Positions 1 through 11,034 of a stretch of 64,000 nucleotides of DNA are shown here, in pieces. The notes beneath the pieces were generated by a model, which worked only from the letters and a program-made list of their open reading frames with translations, searched no databases and was not told where the DNA came from. The DNA comes from Haematobia irritans. Its lineage: Eukaryota; Arthropoda; Insecta; Diptera; Muscidae. Position numbers and translations under genes: made by a program. Position 1 is the first letter of the stretch. Every line of letters starts with the position of its first letter. The stretch covers positions 225,302,975 to 225,366,974 of the forward strand of contig NC_134399.1 of NCBI RefSeq assembly GCF_050003625.1, in the 5' to 3' direction.

Positions 1-74
1 CGCAGCCGAAACTCTTTGAATAATTTATTTAATATCGAATTGTCAGAGTGTTGAATTTGTCTCAGTCAATGCAC

Positions 75-605
75 CACACCCAAAAAAAAAGTGAACCCAC
101 CGTGGAAGAAAATGTAGGTTTATTTTAGAAAATTTTAACTACAATACTTTTCTAATTGCAACATGTTATAAACAAGTTAATACTTTTTGTCAAACTGAAG
201 AAATTTTTTTTAAAATAATTAATTTTTTTCTGTTGTTTAAGATCATTTCATATGTTGAAAGAAAAAATTGGATTTAAGAATTGTTAAAATGTCTTTAGCG
301 CTGTACGAAGTTCAAGACAGTTACAATTTTAGTAAAATTTACTCATTTGAGAGACTTATGAACTCAATTTAAGCAAACTTCGACCATTTTAGGAAAATAT
401 AAACTATTTTATTTTGTAGAAAAATTGTGAACAAATATAGTATACAACTTTTTTTTCTTATTTTTAGTTCACGTCATTAAAGTTAGCAAAAAATTATTCA
501 AATAAGGAACATTTACTCATATTATGCAAAATTTAACTAAAATCAACGAATCTTCATGAACTAAAATAAAGTTCAGTTGGCATTAGAGCCTCTTTTTTCA
601 GGGTG
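75..605 (-). mobile_element. Family E TIR element (Tc1/mariner-type MITE)
   Basis: One end reads CACACCCAAAAAAAAAGTG followed by AACCCACC. The other end, reverse-complemented, starts CACCCTGAAAAAAGAG. The interior has motifs of the E copies at 56727 and 58436 (TTTTAGTTCA, AAATTTTCTAAAATT-like stretches) in the opposite orientation. There is no coding potential. The better copy at 56727 has a TA duplication, which is why I place the family with Tc1/mariner. The outer boundary here is approximate because no clean TA is visible. Confidence 0.5.
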
Positions 606-677
606 CAGTATAAATAAAATGTATTTTTTTTTAATCCTTGTTTGTCATTATAATAGCAAACTACTAGTGAATTTTGA

Positions 678-2480
678 ATACTACGACCGTAAGTTGGGCC
701 AGGCCAAATCTTATGTACCCTCCACCATGGATTGCGTAGAAACTTCTACTAAAGACCGTCATCCACAATTGAATTAACTTCTTAACATCATTTTTTAAAT
801 TGTAACTTAGTCCATGCGGGACATATATTTGACAAAAGAAAGGTCGATTAAATACGTATATATTCAGTTCTTGACCGGTATATATAGGCAAGAAATAATT
901 ACGAACCGATATGACTTTTGTGCGGTATTTATAGAGCCAGAATTGAAATATAGGGGTCGCTTTATATGGGGGCTATATACAATTATGAACACGCGTCTTC
1001 CGAAAAGGCAAATTTTTACTGTTTTGTAGATTGGTAGAATTCTTGATGTTTTGGAAGATTTTGCAAAATATTCCTCTCCAACTACAAGGTGCTTCATAAA
1101 TTTTCTATAGAAATAACATTTTGACAAAATTTTCTACAGAAATAAAATTCTGACAAAATATTCTATAGAAATAAAATTTTGACAAAATCTGTAGAAATTA
1201 TATTTTGACAAAATCTCCTAAAGAAATAAAACGTTGACAAAATTGTCTATATAAATAAAATTTTGACAAAATTTTCAATAGAAATATGAAATTTTGACAA
1301 AATTTTCAATGGCAATAAAATTTTGGTAGATTATTTTTGGCTCGAGTAGCAATCGTGATTTTTCTATGATTGGGGATGGGGTTATCTGGATGCTATATAT
1401 AACAATAGATCGATTCGGACCAATTTTGGCATGGTTGTTATCGGCCATAACAATATATAATTATTGACCGATATGAACCAATTCTGGCATGGTTGTTAGA
1501 GACAATATTTTCAGCCAAGAGCCCCCGGAGGCCAAATCTGGAGATTTAATTTTTGCATGGTTATTAGAGACCATATACTAACACTATGTACCAATTTTCG
1601 GCCGGATCGAAAGAAATTTGCTTCTCTTACAGGCTCCGCAAGCCAAATCTGGGGATCGGTTTATATGGGAGCCTCTATATAATTATGGACCGATGTGGAC
1701 CAATTTGTGCATGGTTGTTAGAGACTATAGACCAACACCATGTACCAATTTTCAGCCGGATCGGATGAAATGTGCTTCTTTTAGAGGCTCCGAAGGTCAC
1801 ATCTGTGGACCGGTTTATATGGAGACTATATATAATTATGAACCGATATGGACCAATTTTTGCATGGTTATTAGAGACCATATACTAACACAACGTACTA
1901 AGTTTCAACCGGATAGGATGAATTTTGCTCCTCCAAGAGGCTCCGGAGATCAAATCTGGGTATCGGTTTATATGGGGGCAATATATAATTATGGACCGAT
2001 ATGGACTAATTCTGGCATGGTTGTTAGAGACAATATTCATGTACCAATTTTCAGCCGTATCAGATGAAATTTGCTTCTCTTAGAGGCTCCGCAAGCCAAA
2101 TCTGGGGATTGGTTTATATGGGGGCTATATATAATTATGGACCGATGTGGACCAATTTTTGTATGGTTGTTAGATACTATATACCAAAACCATGTACTAA
2201 TTTTCAGCTGGATCGAATGAAATTTCCTTATCTTAGATGATCCGCAAACTAAATCAGGGATCGGTTTATATGCGGACTACATATAATATGGACCAATTTT
2301 TGCACGATTGTTAGATACCACATACTAACGGTATGTACCAAATTTAAGCCAGATCGGATGAAACATGCTTCTCTTAGAGGCTCCGCAAGCCAAATTTGGG
2401 GGTCCGTTTATATGAGGGCTATACGTAAAAGTGGACCGATTGGCCTATTTGCAATGCCATCTTGTGCCAAGTTTCAAAGT
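678..2480 (+). repeat. Family A interspersed repeat, copy 1 (3' truncated)
   Basis: It starts with the decayed hairpin head (GACCGTAAGTTGGGCCAGGC) and the TACCCTCCACCAT box at 716-728, then runs into the 153-bp monomers. TTTATATGG cores lie at about 1656, 1809, 1962, 2108, 2261 and 2402, with spacings of 153, 153, 146, 153 and 141. An H array is lodged in its 5' part. It stops after the GTGGACCGATTGGCC segment without the usual 3' module. Small open frames here are by-products of the monomer length, which is divisible by three. Confidence 0.7.
1000..1370 (+). repeat. Family H: 29-bp A/T-rich minisatellite element
   Basis: It starts GTTTTGTAGATTGGTAGAAT, runs through about eight degenerate copies of a 29-bp unit with core CTATAGAAATAAAATTTTG, and ends TTTTGGTAGATTATTTTTGG then CTCGAGTAGCAA. 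The same start and end flank the array at 6685-8270, so this is a mobile or dispersed unit rather than a simple satellite. Its superfamily is unknown. Confidence 0.6.
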
Positions 2481-2544
2481 GACGAAAGTTCTTAGGTAGA
2501 TGAAATACATATACAAGCCTCTTTAGTTCGCGATCGTTTTACAG

Positions 2545-3740
2545 AGAGAATTCAATAAATAATCTGATATGAACAAGTTTTGGATGCTAACTAGAGAGCC
2601 AAATTTAAACGGGATTGGAGGAAATTTCCTTCTTCAAGACGTTTCGGCGGTCAAATCTGCATCAAAAAAAAATTTAGTAGGATTCAGAGATTTTGACCTT
2701 CCCATAAGGATTTTGGTATTGATTCCGAGCCAAATATTCGGCTTATTTAATATAAAGACATTTTTTAGCGACCTCTCTGTCCTTGAATCTAGGATCAATA
2801 AAATTAATATTAGGATACAGATCTAATTTATCGAATTTTGTTTCTCTTTTCGCGGTATATTAATTAAGCTACAAACAAACAATTACCTGTTTAAAAATCC
2901 AAATTATAACGGATACCTCAAAGTAAACAATGTATTCTTGATTCCAAAAAAAAAAAAAAAATTAAATCAAATATGCTAAATCCTCGAAATAAATCTTAGC
3001 CTATATTTGAAGCGTTTTTATCTTCAATACAAAGATTCAATAGTTCAGTTATGACAATTTCCTTAAATCACAAATATGTTTCTTTACTTTAAGGAAAAAT
3101 TGCCTTAGTTCAAAGACATGTGAGGGATGCAAATTTACAAAATTTGTGATCCAAATTTAATGAAAAAATGTTTGAAGTAAAGATTGTAAACTTTATTTTA
3201 ATTAAACTTTAATTATTCTAAAGAAATTATTCCTTAATATTTTGTAAATTGCGCATCCTAAAATTTAGGTTGCGTAATCTTTATTATCACTTAAATATTT
3301 TTTTCAGTGTGGGGTTAGATTTATATGAGCTATATATAGTTATGAACCGATATGGACCAATTTGTGCATGGTTATTGGAGGGCTTATACCTACATCAACC
3401 GGCTCGGATAAAAGTTGCTCTTTTAAGAGCCTCCGTAGGTCAAATCTACGATTGGTTTAAATGGTTGCTAGAGGGTATACACTAACATTGTGTACCAAAT
3501 TTGCACTTCCAAGAGCCTCCGGATTGGTATAAATTAGGGCTATACTTAAAAGTGGCCCGACATGGCTCATTTGCAATACAATCCGACCTACATCAACAAA
3601 AATTTTGGAAGTTAACATGATTTCAGGCGGACCGACATCACAAGATTGACTCAGAAATTCACCACGGCCAAGGATATACTATATACTTTATTGGGTCTGA
3701 GATCAATATTTCGATGTGTTACAAACGGAATTATAAAGTT
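2545..3740 (+). repeat. Family A copy 1b (decayed, split by K)
   Basis: A-type monomer text ends at GGTCAAATCTG (about 2659) and resumes after 3309 with TGGGGTTAGATTTATATG, so the K element sits inside a monomer. The 3' part keeps the GTGGCCCGACATGG segment and a degraded 3' module (ATATACTTTATTGGGTCTGA, TTTCGATGTGTTACAAACGG) to about 3740. Confidence 0.55.
2660..3309. mobile_element. Family K TIR element inside A
   Basis: Left end CATCAAAAAAAAATTTAG; the right end reverse-complements to CACTGAAAAAAATATTTAAG. It shares internal text with 19190-19420 (GATTCCGAGCC/GATTCCAAAAA, GGATACAGATCTCATTT) and with the cleaner K copy at 53978-54582. It is non-coding. The precise target duplication is not visible in this copy. 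Confidence 0.45.
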
Positions 3741-3929
3741 AGAAAAACCGCCATGAGCTGAGCATATCTTCTCCACTCTCGTCATTTGATTTTTCAGGGC
3801 ATTGTTTGGATTTTGGATATATAAAAGGTATAGTCCATCCCTCATACTCTTCAGGAATACCATCACACTCCACTCATCTCATCCCGTTATATTTGGCATA
3901 CATACATGTCTTTCGTTATCTATCTCTCG

Positions 3930-4100
3930 CTCTAAATTAATATATGTTTGCATCCAGAAACATTATGATTAAGAAAATTTTATGTCTCAAACATAATACA
4001 TATCCCAAACATATTATACTAGTTTTTGAACATTTTATGTTTGCAATTCAAAATAATGGGCTAAAACTTTAAGTTCCAAACATATAATTTTTACACCGAC
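3930..4100 (-). repeat. Family C relic
   Basis: This short decayed block has the family C vocabulary (TTAATATATGTTTGCATCC, CCCAAACATATTATACTAG, TTCCAAACATATAATTTTTA), matching the inner C-like element near 27370-27560. Ends are not resolved. Confidence 0.4.
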
Positions 4101-4109
4101 ACGTATGAA

Positions 4110-5300
4110 GTCTTTCTCTCTCTGACATTGCAAATTTACTTTTTCGTCAGCACTAAAAAAATTAAATTTTTTGAATTGAATTGTGGTCCTTATTGATACT
4201 ATAAATATTCTTGGTCTCAACTTAAAATTAATAAAAATTCACTAAATCAGTGTATTACAATGCAAATCCATGGTAGAGTTGAACTCCTAACATTTATGAC
4301 CATATTTAACTTGTAAATCTTTGGCTTCTAGACAATTTAAATTAAAATTATAAAGCTTTGGTATTTTTCAGTTCGTCTAATCTTTTGTTAAGCATTTATC
4401 ACCTCTAGCCAGATTTCTAAAAACAAAACATCTTGTGAGGTCCATGGACCACATTTCTGTCCACAATATTAATTAGAACATTAGATAAATCCAGGTACAC
4501 TTTGGTATTTCAAATCAAGCTGTGACAAAGAAAATGTGTCTCTATTAAATAACCAACAAAAAAAATTCACATTAAAAACAAAACAACAACAGCCATCTAT
4601 TTGGGAAAACTTTGGGCGTAAGTAACATTTGGTCTTTGTCAACGACGTTTAAACACAGTTTGATCAACTTCGTCAGAGATGGACAATGGTCGGAGGAATG
4701 TTCCCTAGCAAGTGGCCCTGTTAATACGCAACATGACTTGGGTCATGGATTAGACTGTGTTTTGGTCTTTTCTTGTCTTTAGCCGCCGCTAATCTAGGGA
4801 CCACACACATGCCATTGTTCAGTCTGAAGCGGCAGCACCAATAGTCGTTTCAACTTTAATAAAACGCCCCAAGTCGTAGAACGTAGGAGAGATACAGACT
4901 CCATCTTGGCTACCCGGCTACGCACTTGTTTATCCTCAAATGTCACAACTTTTCTTTAAAATCTTAATTTCAAAAATAAACCCAAAACATTGATAAAAAA
5001 GCTCTCCCTCCCTCTAGCAAACTCCAGCATGGGGGCGGAGTTCTTTGGCTGCATCAAAAGATGAACCCAAGGCAGCAAAAGAATAAACTAAGGTAACAAC
5101 ACCCAAGAATGGAAGACAAATACAAATTTACATAGGCTGGCTAATATTGGGCTCTTCCTCACAATGAGAAAAGCTACAGGGTTGCCAATGTAAAATATTT
5201 TCTTTTTTAACTATTTTGGTAAAAGAACTTTGTATGGATTTACAATTTATATTAATTTTAAAACTTTGTTGAAATAATTATTATTGAGCAAAAAAAAATT
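4110..5300. other. Unique sequence, no gene recognised
   Basis: I see no repeat family, open frame with a recognisable domain, or RNA gene here. The 4600-5160 part is visibly less A+T-rich than its surroundings and has no obvious mobile-element ends, so it could be old host intergenic, intronic or regulatory sequence. I cannot assign a function. Confidence 0.4.
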
Positions 5301-5411
5301 AATAAATCAGAGTGAAACGCGTGTAAATCGGTGAAATCGTTTATTTAAAAAATCAAATTAAATTTCTTTTTCAAGTTCAATTAGTATAAAATTCAGGAAA
5401 AAATATTCAGT

Positions 5412-6401
5412 TAGGCTTTCGCTTTTCCAAATCCGAATTGCCGGGCCTCACGCTTGACACCTGCCATCAGATTTTGTACAGCCACCTTGTCCACCTTCTT
5501 CGCCGCAGAAAGCCAGTTTGTCTTGAACTGCTGCTCGTCTTTAGCAGTTTTTTGGTCTTCTTTAGGTTCCGCTTGACAATAGCCCAGTATTTCTCAATTG
5601 GGCGGAGCTCTGACGTGTTGGGAGGGTTCTTGTCCTTGGGAACCACCTGCACGTTGTTGGCGGCGTACCACTCCATGGCCTTTTTACCGTACTGGCAAGA
5701 TGCCAAATCCGGCCATAACAGTACGGAACAACCGTGTTTCTTCAGAAAAGGCAGCAGGCGTTTATTCAAACACTCTTTCACGTAAATTTCTTGGTTGACA
5801 ATCCCGGAAGCTATGAAAATGCTAATTTTCAAGCCACAACAGATGGCTTGCCAAACCAGATATTTCTTTGCGAACTTTGACAGTTTTATGTGCTTGAAAA
5901 TATCTGCTACCTTTCTTCTTCCTTTTGCCGTATAAAACTCCTGTCCCGGAAGCTGCTTGTAGTCGGCTTTGACGTAGGTTTCGTCGTCCATTACCACGCA
6001 GTCAAACTTCGTCAGCATCGTCGTGTACAGCCTCCGGGATCGCGCTTTGGCCGTCGTATTTTGTTTATCATCGCTATTTGGAGTCACTACCTTCTTGTAA
6101 GTCGATAGTCCGGCTCGTTTTATGGTTCGATGCACGGTTGTAGACGATACACCCAGCTTATTTGCGGCATCTCGGAGAGAGAGAGGTTAGGGTTTCGCTT
6201 GAAACTACCGGCAACTCTCTTTGTCGTCTCAGCGGCTTCCGGTTTTCGTTTTCCCCCGATCCAGACTTCCTGGCTGTCGACAAACGTTCCCCAAACACTT
6301 TAGTTACATTTGTAACGGTTGATTTGGCAACTTTTAGCGATTTTGCCAGCTTTGCGTGCGAGCAAAATTTTGATACGCTGCTCTTCTTGCTTGGACGGCA
6401 T
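5412..6401 (-). pseudogene. DD37E Tc1/mariner transposase, frameshifted
   Basis: A near full-length transposase reads on the minus strand from ATG at 6401 (MPSKQEEQRIKILLARKAGK) to about 5412, some 330 codons. An N-terminal helix-turn-helix part (AKSLKVAKSTVTNVTKVFGE) lies in another frame from the start. A second HTH (NPNLSLRDAANKLGVSS, TTVHRTIKRAGL) follows after a further shift. The catalytic core is one open stretch (5467-6135, 222 residues): VVMDDETYV with the first Asp at residue 51, LLWPDLASC with Asp143, and ELRPIEKYW with Glu181. The 37 residues between the last two give the DD37E signature known from insect ITmD37E elements. The C-terminus shifts frame again (VDKVAVQNLMAGVKREA). All three catalytic residues survive, but at least three frameshifts make it inactive. 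I could not define its inverted terminal repeats. A family call of DD37E is quite sure. Confidence 0.85.
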
Positions 6402-6529
6402 TTTGACAACTGTAGAGTGAATTCCAAATTCAAAATAGGAGCAACATTCTACACACACACCTTCAAAATGAGGGGTGTTCAGGTTTTTTAAATGCAAAAT
6501 TGAAAGAAATACGTCAAGTTTATATTGAC

Positions 6530-6690
6530 CAAATTTTGACCGTATCACCCTTTAGAAGAACACTATTGATTTTGGAAGAAATTGGTTCAGCTGTAGATAT
6601 AGCTCCCATATATATCATTCGCCCGATATCTACTAATATTGCCACAATTGGTATAATTCTACCAAAAATGGCAGATTTTTTTATTGTTTC
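6530..6690 (+). repeat. Family F repeat, 5' part of nest
   Basis: It contains GGTTCAGCTGTAGATATAGC, then TCCCATATATATC and a CGCCCGATATCTACTAATAT segment, like F at 8330 and 34085. It runs directly into the H element at about 6685, so F is the host of the nested insertions to its right. Confidence 0.5.
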
Positions 6691-7471
6691 GTAGATTGGT
6701 AGAATTCTTGATGTGTTGTTCGATTTTGCAAAATATTTCTAAGATGAACTTAAAAACTTTTTATAGAAATACAAGTTTTTTTCTATCGGAATAAATTTTT
6801 TAGAAAATTTTCTGTAGAAATAAAATATTGAGAAAATTTTCTAAAGGAATAAAATTTTTGGAAAATTTTCGATAGAAATAAAATTCTGCAAAAAAAGATT
6901 TTGTATTTTGGTACACTGTTAGAAAAATATATTTTTCATATGTTCCGATCTAAACAAAATGTGTTTCGGGCACAATTTTTAAACATAATATATTTGAGTG
7001 CCAACATGTAATGTTCCTAAACTAACACTAAATGTTTGGGACACATATGTTAATATGTTAAAATATATTATGTCTGGGGCATGAATGTTTCATAAAAATA
7101 ATATGTGTGAATGTAAACATATATAAATTTACAAATTTCGAGTAAACATATATATGTTTACAATTTCTGTGAAACAGTTGTATGTTGTATCCGAAAACTG
7201 CTTTATGATAAGACCAAAAATTTGATATGTTTAAGTCTAAATATTATATAATTTGAATATTAGAATGAGTATTCGGAGTAAAGAGAATAGACATTCGGAA
7301 CCAAGAGCATAGAGATTTAAAAAAAAACAGCATGTGTTTTCGCCTTGAGAGAAGAATTTTATGTATGTGTGGACAAATGTTTTGTTTATCATTTTGGCAT
7401 TATGGACACACATTTTGAATTGAATTACAAAAAAAGGTACCAAGAACTAAAAATTTCGTGGTTCACTTCCA

Positions 7472-7655
7472 CGCTAAAAAATTAATTTCTTTATGAAAGG
7501 TCTCACTTAAATATTTTACTTTTAGTTATATGTGGCACTTTTTAAAAATTTTAATCTATCTTATTATTGCTTTGACTTTTAGCTCATAGACTGATATTTC
7601 ACAATAACACATATGGGTTAAGTGAGACTTTCATAAAGAAATTAATTTTTTAGCG
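7472..7655. mobile_element. Small fold-back element with 38-bp arms
   Basis: The left arm (7472-7510, CGCTAAAAAATTAATTTCTT then TATGAAAGGTCTCACTTAA) and the right arm (about 7618-7655, TTAAGTGAGACTTTCATAAA then GAAATTAATTTTTTAGCG) are near-perfect inverted repeats around a loop of about 107 bp. It carries no coding sequence. The target duplication is unclear. It is likely a MITE nested inside C. Confidence 0.65.
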
Positions 7656-8105
7656 ACTAATGACACATCCAAAAATTCTTAATCTAAATTTTGTTTATAC
7701 CTTATTGTTCCAAGAATATATAAAAAATATGCAAACGTATATAAATTCTTTTTTTCGAAAAAAATATAATGCATTGAAAAAAAAATTGCGGAAATTTTCT
7801 GCATTTTTTTATTTCCAGAGGCTACAGCAAGCAAACGGCTCAATAAATTTCACGTTTTGATTTTTTTATTATTTGCTTGAGCATTTAGCTCAAAGATTGC
7901 GCTTTTAGATATTTCTTATATTTATTAATAAATTATTTAAAATTTTGTTTGTACGTATACCTTTAAAATTTTCGAAAATTGCCAAAATCCTGACTTCAAC
8001 CGCGTTGAGCAACTTTTTGGCAAAAGTTTTTCAAATTTTTTTTTTCATAGCTCTTATTACAATCATTGAGAGATTATAAAACTGTAAGTGCTCATTAAAA
8101 AATGT
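7656..8105. other. Unassigned A+T-rich filler within C
   Basis: No homology to the other repeats of the window is apparent between the fold-back arm and the resumption of family C text (TTCACATAAAACAAACATATT, about 8132). It may belong to another inserted element. A 66-residue open frame here has no recognisable feature. Confidence 0.3.
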
Positions 8106-8270
8106 GAACTTTGGAAATCTGGACAGGTCTAATGTTCACATAAAACAAACATATTAATGTTTCGGCAGTATCCAATAATATATGTGCTTCCTGCAAAATA
8201 TGTTTGGAACATATGTTAGAGAAGCGATTTTTTTTGAGGGTGTAGTTTTTGGCTCAAGTAGCAACCGTGC

Positions 8271-8556
8271 CCAGAAGCTAGAATTTCAGCCTGTTTTGCA
8301 TTAAATTTTCAACAAGGAGTGCAATTGATAGTGTCGTAAAGTGTGCCGAATTTGGTTGAAATCGGTTCAGATTTAGATATAGCTCCCATATATACTTTTC
8401 GTCTGATTTACACTAATATTTCTCAAATGAGTGTAATCCGATTTACGTGAAATTTTGCACAGGGAGTAGAATTAAAATTTTAGCTATACATTTTGCACAG
8501 GGAGTATGCATGGTAAATTTGAAATCGGTTCATATTTAGATATAGGAGCTATATGA
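8271..8556 (+). repeat. Family F repeat, middle part
   Basis: This part includes GAAATCGGTTCAGATTTAGA then TATAGCTCCCATATATAC, and GTGTAATCCGATTTACGTGA. It is interrupted at the TA of 8557-8558 by the DD41D mariner and continues after 9459 with CTTTATATGTTTTTCTGATT. The join restores the usual F reading of a TATAG-CTCC-CATATATA block followed by a TTTTCTGATTT block. Confidence 0.55.
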
Positions 8557-8558
8557 TA

Positions 8559-9457
8559 AATTGTAAGGGCCGATGTTGAATGTGAACCACACCTAAACGC
8601 CAAGTTGTTTTTCGAATTTTATTTGACATTTCTCTACTTAAGACTTACTCAATTTGAACCATGGAGAGATACACAATCCAACAACGTGTTAAATGGTTCC
8701 AAGAAATGGCAACAATGGATGATCAATTTTCGATGAAAATCATCTTCAGTGATGAGGCACATTTTCACCTCAGTGCATTCGTCAATAAACAGAATTGCCG
8801 CATTTGGGCGATTGAGAATCCAAGAGTGATTGTCGAAAAACCAATGCACCCACAAAGAGTGACTGTTTGGTGCAGTTTATGGGCTGGCGGCATCATCGGG
8901 CTGTATTTTTTCCAAAATAAGGCCGGTCAGGCAGTTACTGTTAATGGTGTTCGCTATCGTGAGATGATAACGAACTTTTTATGGCCCGAATTGGAAGATA
9001 TGGATGTGGACGATATGTGGTTTCATCAGGACGATGCCACTTGCCACACAGCTAACAAAACAATGGCTCCTTTGCGCAACAAATTCAATGGCCGTGTTAT
9101 CTCACGTAATGGCGATGTCAATTTGCCACCAAGATCATGTGATTTGACACCGTTGGGCTTTTTTCTTTGGGGTTATTTGAAAGAAAAAGTGTACGTCGAT
9201 AAGGCAGCAACAATTCAAGAGCTAAAGGATGAGATAATTCGGCACAATAACGGCATAGAACCTCCATTATGCCTCAGCGTCATCGAAAATTTGGACCATC
9301 GGATGAAGGTGTGCCACCGAGGTCGCGGCGGACATTTGGCCGATATTTTGCTCCACACATAATTGAGTAATACCAATATATCATAATAAAATAAAATTAC
9401 AATAATTTCCTAAATAGTTTGTGTTTTATTCAAAATCAACATCGGCCCTTGAAATTT
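8559..9457 (+). mobile_element. DD41D (rosa-like) mariner, internally deleted
   Basis: TA occurs on both sides (8557-8558 and 9458-9459). The imperfect inverted ends are AATTGTAAGGGCCGATGTTG and, reverse-complemented, AAATTTCAAGGGCCGATGTTG. The element is 899 bp because the part of the gene encoding most of the N-terminal DNA-binding region is missing. A second copy with the same ends lies at 50160-53943 on the other strand and keeps the missing segment, which shows the deletion. Confidence 0.85.
8661..9362 (+). pseudogene. DD41D mariner transposase, deleted and catalytically mutated
   Basis: This 233-residue open frame starts MERYTIQQRVKWFQEM, where the N-terminal start of the family has been fused directly to the catalytic half (WFQEM). 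In the second copy some 120 codons separate these parts. Transposase motifs are IIFSDEAHFHL (first Asp at residue 31), WAGGIIG, WFHQDDATCHTA (second Asp at residue 124) and SCDLTPLGFFLWGY. The third catalytic Asp should follow LTPL but is Gly166 here (GGC, one base from GAC). Spacing between residues 124 and 166 is 41, the DD41D class described for the Ceratitis rosa element. Transposases of this kind cut and paste DNA at TA sites. This copy should be inactive because it lacks both the helix-turn-helix region and the last acidic residue, although the frame is still open to the stop at 9362. Confidence 0.9.
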
Positions 9458-9459
9458 TA

Positions 9460-9790
9460 ACCACTCTTTATATGTTTTTCTGATTTCGGCAAAAATTGCC
9501 ATAATTGCAACATTTTCCTAGTAAAATCACCACTACTTATCGAAAACGTGCAAGAATGACTTTAATTTTCCTATTCTTCTAGTACATATTTATCGACCGA
9601 TAAAATTTAAATATACTTTTGCGAATTTGCCTAAAAATTGCTTCAGATTTAAACGTTTCTCATATTGTTTTACTAACATTGTGTTCCACCCTGGTATCGA
9701 AAATGTGGATCTACAAAATGGAGCAGGATATAGCATAGTCGGCACGCGCGACTTTCTACTTAACTTACTTATTTTCATTAAATTTAGTTC
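9460..9790 (+). repeat. Family F repeat, 3' end
   Basis: It continues the F text interrupted by the mariner and ends with GGAGCAGGATATAGCATAGT then CGGCACGCGCGACTTTCTAC. This is an end reminiscent of fly interspersed repeats that finish with a GGGTATAA-type box plus a CG-rich hairpin. No coding content. Confidence 0.45.
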
Positions 9791-9899
9791 AACTTGTACT
9801 AAAAATAAATTCTTGCGGTTTTCGATTCCGAATATCGGAAACTTTGTTAGTATTAAAAATCTTGTAATATACACTATCACATAACTAAACAATGATCCA

Positions 9900-10050
9900 T
9901 AGCAACAATTGAAAAAAGTGTATTTTCTTTAAAATGAATGATTAAAAAAAGTAATCGCGAAGAATTGCTATTTTTGAGCGATAATGCCAACTTAATAAAG
10001 GCATTTAATTTAATGAAAACAACATACTCGTAAAATGTCAATCATTTAGT
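9900..10050 (+). repeat. Family C-like fragment (decayed)
   Basis: TTTTCTTTAAAATGAATGATT and GAGCGATAATGCCAACTTAA resemble text in the C copies (30690-30770 and, reversed, 62500-62560). It is short and diverged. Confidence 0.35.
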
Positions 10051-10054
10051 GTTT

Positions 10055-11030
10055 AATTGTTCTTAACTTGAACTATTATTTTGAATATTTGGTAATTTGT
10101 TTCCCTTGGTGGTATAGGCCAATATTTCTGCAATGCCATTTTCTCCGCATATGAAACCACACAGTTGGTTTACATCGAATTATGAACACGGAAACCCTGG
10201 ATAATATCTCAGCACTGTGTGTCTCTTGGTAGCTGTGAGGGGTTTGTGTGCGTTTATGTTTTTGTTTAACTTGCCTCTCTGGAAGAAACCTTCGCCGCAC
10301 ACAACATAGCTCTTACTACTTAAGAATATTTTTATCCAAAGACCCCCGCCGAAAACTTTCTTTGTTATCGAAGGGGGGTTCCCTTACCTTACGATAACGT
10401 TGCATGTTTATTACACATACAAACATACATAAAGTGGCACACACATACACACAATGGAGCAACAAGAAATAAAAAAAAACTTTTGGTAGTTTTGGCCTTT
10501 GCCTGAAAAACTCTGACAAGCATTATAAAACACGGCATAAAGATAAACCTTAAGTTTGGTTGTGTTTTTTTTTTTTTTGGTATTTCTTCTTGTCGTTGTG
10601 TAGCCTGACAAATGCACGCACTTTATGCCAAAATTACGAAAAAGGCAAATTTTGGAAAGATGAAAATAATGATTTATCAGATGGTACATTGACTTATTGC
10701 GGGACACTTGAATGTAAAAATTTTGAATTTTATTGGAAAAGATGCCATTGTTGCCGACAAAAGAGGTGGTGAAGAAAAAACAAATCAATTATGGCATGGA
10801 AACTTGTTAGTGTCTGTTTTTAAGGTAGTACGTTGAATTCTTACATCTGTAAGTTTATGGGCTTAGTGTCTTTTCCAAGATATCTATGTTTGGCTACCAA
10901 AAAGGCGACGTTGGTTATACTGTCTCAGTAGGAGTTGAGGCTGAAGTAACTCCCTGATATATGAAACAAATATCGACTAACTAAGAAAATATGTTGTTGT
11001 TGTTGAACTAAAAAATTTTCTGTAACAACA
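10055..11030. other. Unique sequence, no gene recognised
   Basis: No element ends or protein motifs. A 125-residue minus-strand open frame (10411-10788) overlaps low-complexity A/T and AC-rich sequence and has no recognisable domain. I regard it as chance. Confidence 0.4.
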
Positions 11031-11034
11031 ATTT

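Larger units (their letters stand above)
6914..8242 (+). mobile_element. Family C element with TA target duplication
   Basis: It begins CACTGTTAGAAAAATATA and ends GATTTTTTTTGAGGGTG, whose reverse complement is CACCCTCAAAAAAAATC. TA flanks both sides (6912-6913 and 8243-8244) within the H text TTTTGG...GTTTTTGG. Ends beginning CAC plus TA duplication indicate a Tc1/mariner-type mechanism. The interior is rich in ACATATGTT/AACATAT words and has no transposase. Compared with the full copy at 61547-63384 the tRNA-like centre has been replaced by other sequence, including the inverted repeat at 7472-7655. Confidence 0.7.
6685..8270 (+). repeat. Family H element interrupted by C
   Basis: The H start (GTTTTGTAGATTGGTAGAAT) and several 29-bp units occupy about 6690-6911. 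The H end (TTTTTGGCTCAAGTAGCAACC) resumes at 8245. Everything between (6914-8242) is a family C element, so the two H pieces are one element split by a later insertion. Confidence 0.65.

Noticed and set aside
10411..10788. 125-residue minus-strand frame as a host gene
   Set aside because: Cys/Phe/Lys-rich with homopolymer-encoded runs, overlapping another frame on the plus strand. No domain and no exon signals.
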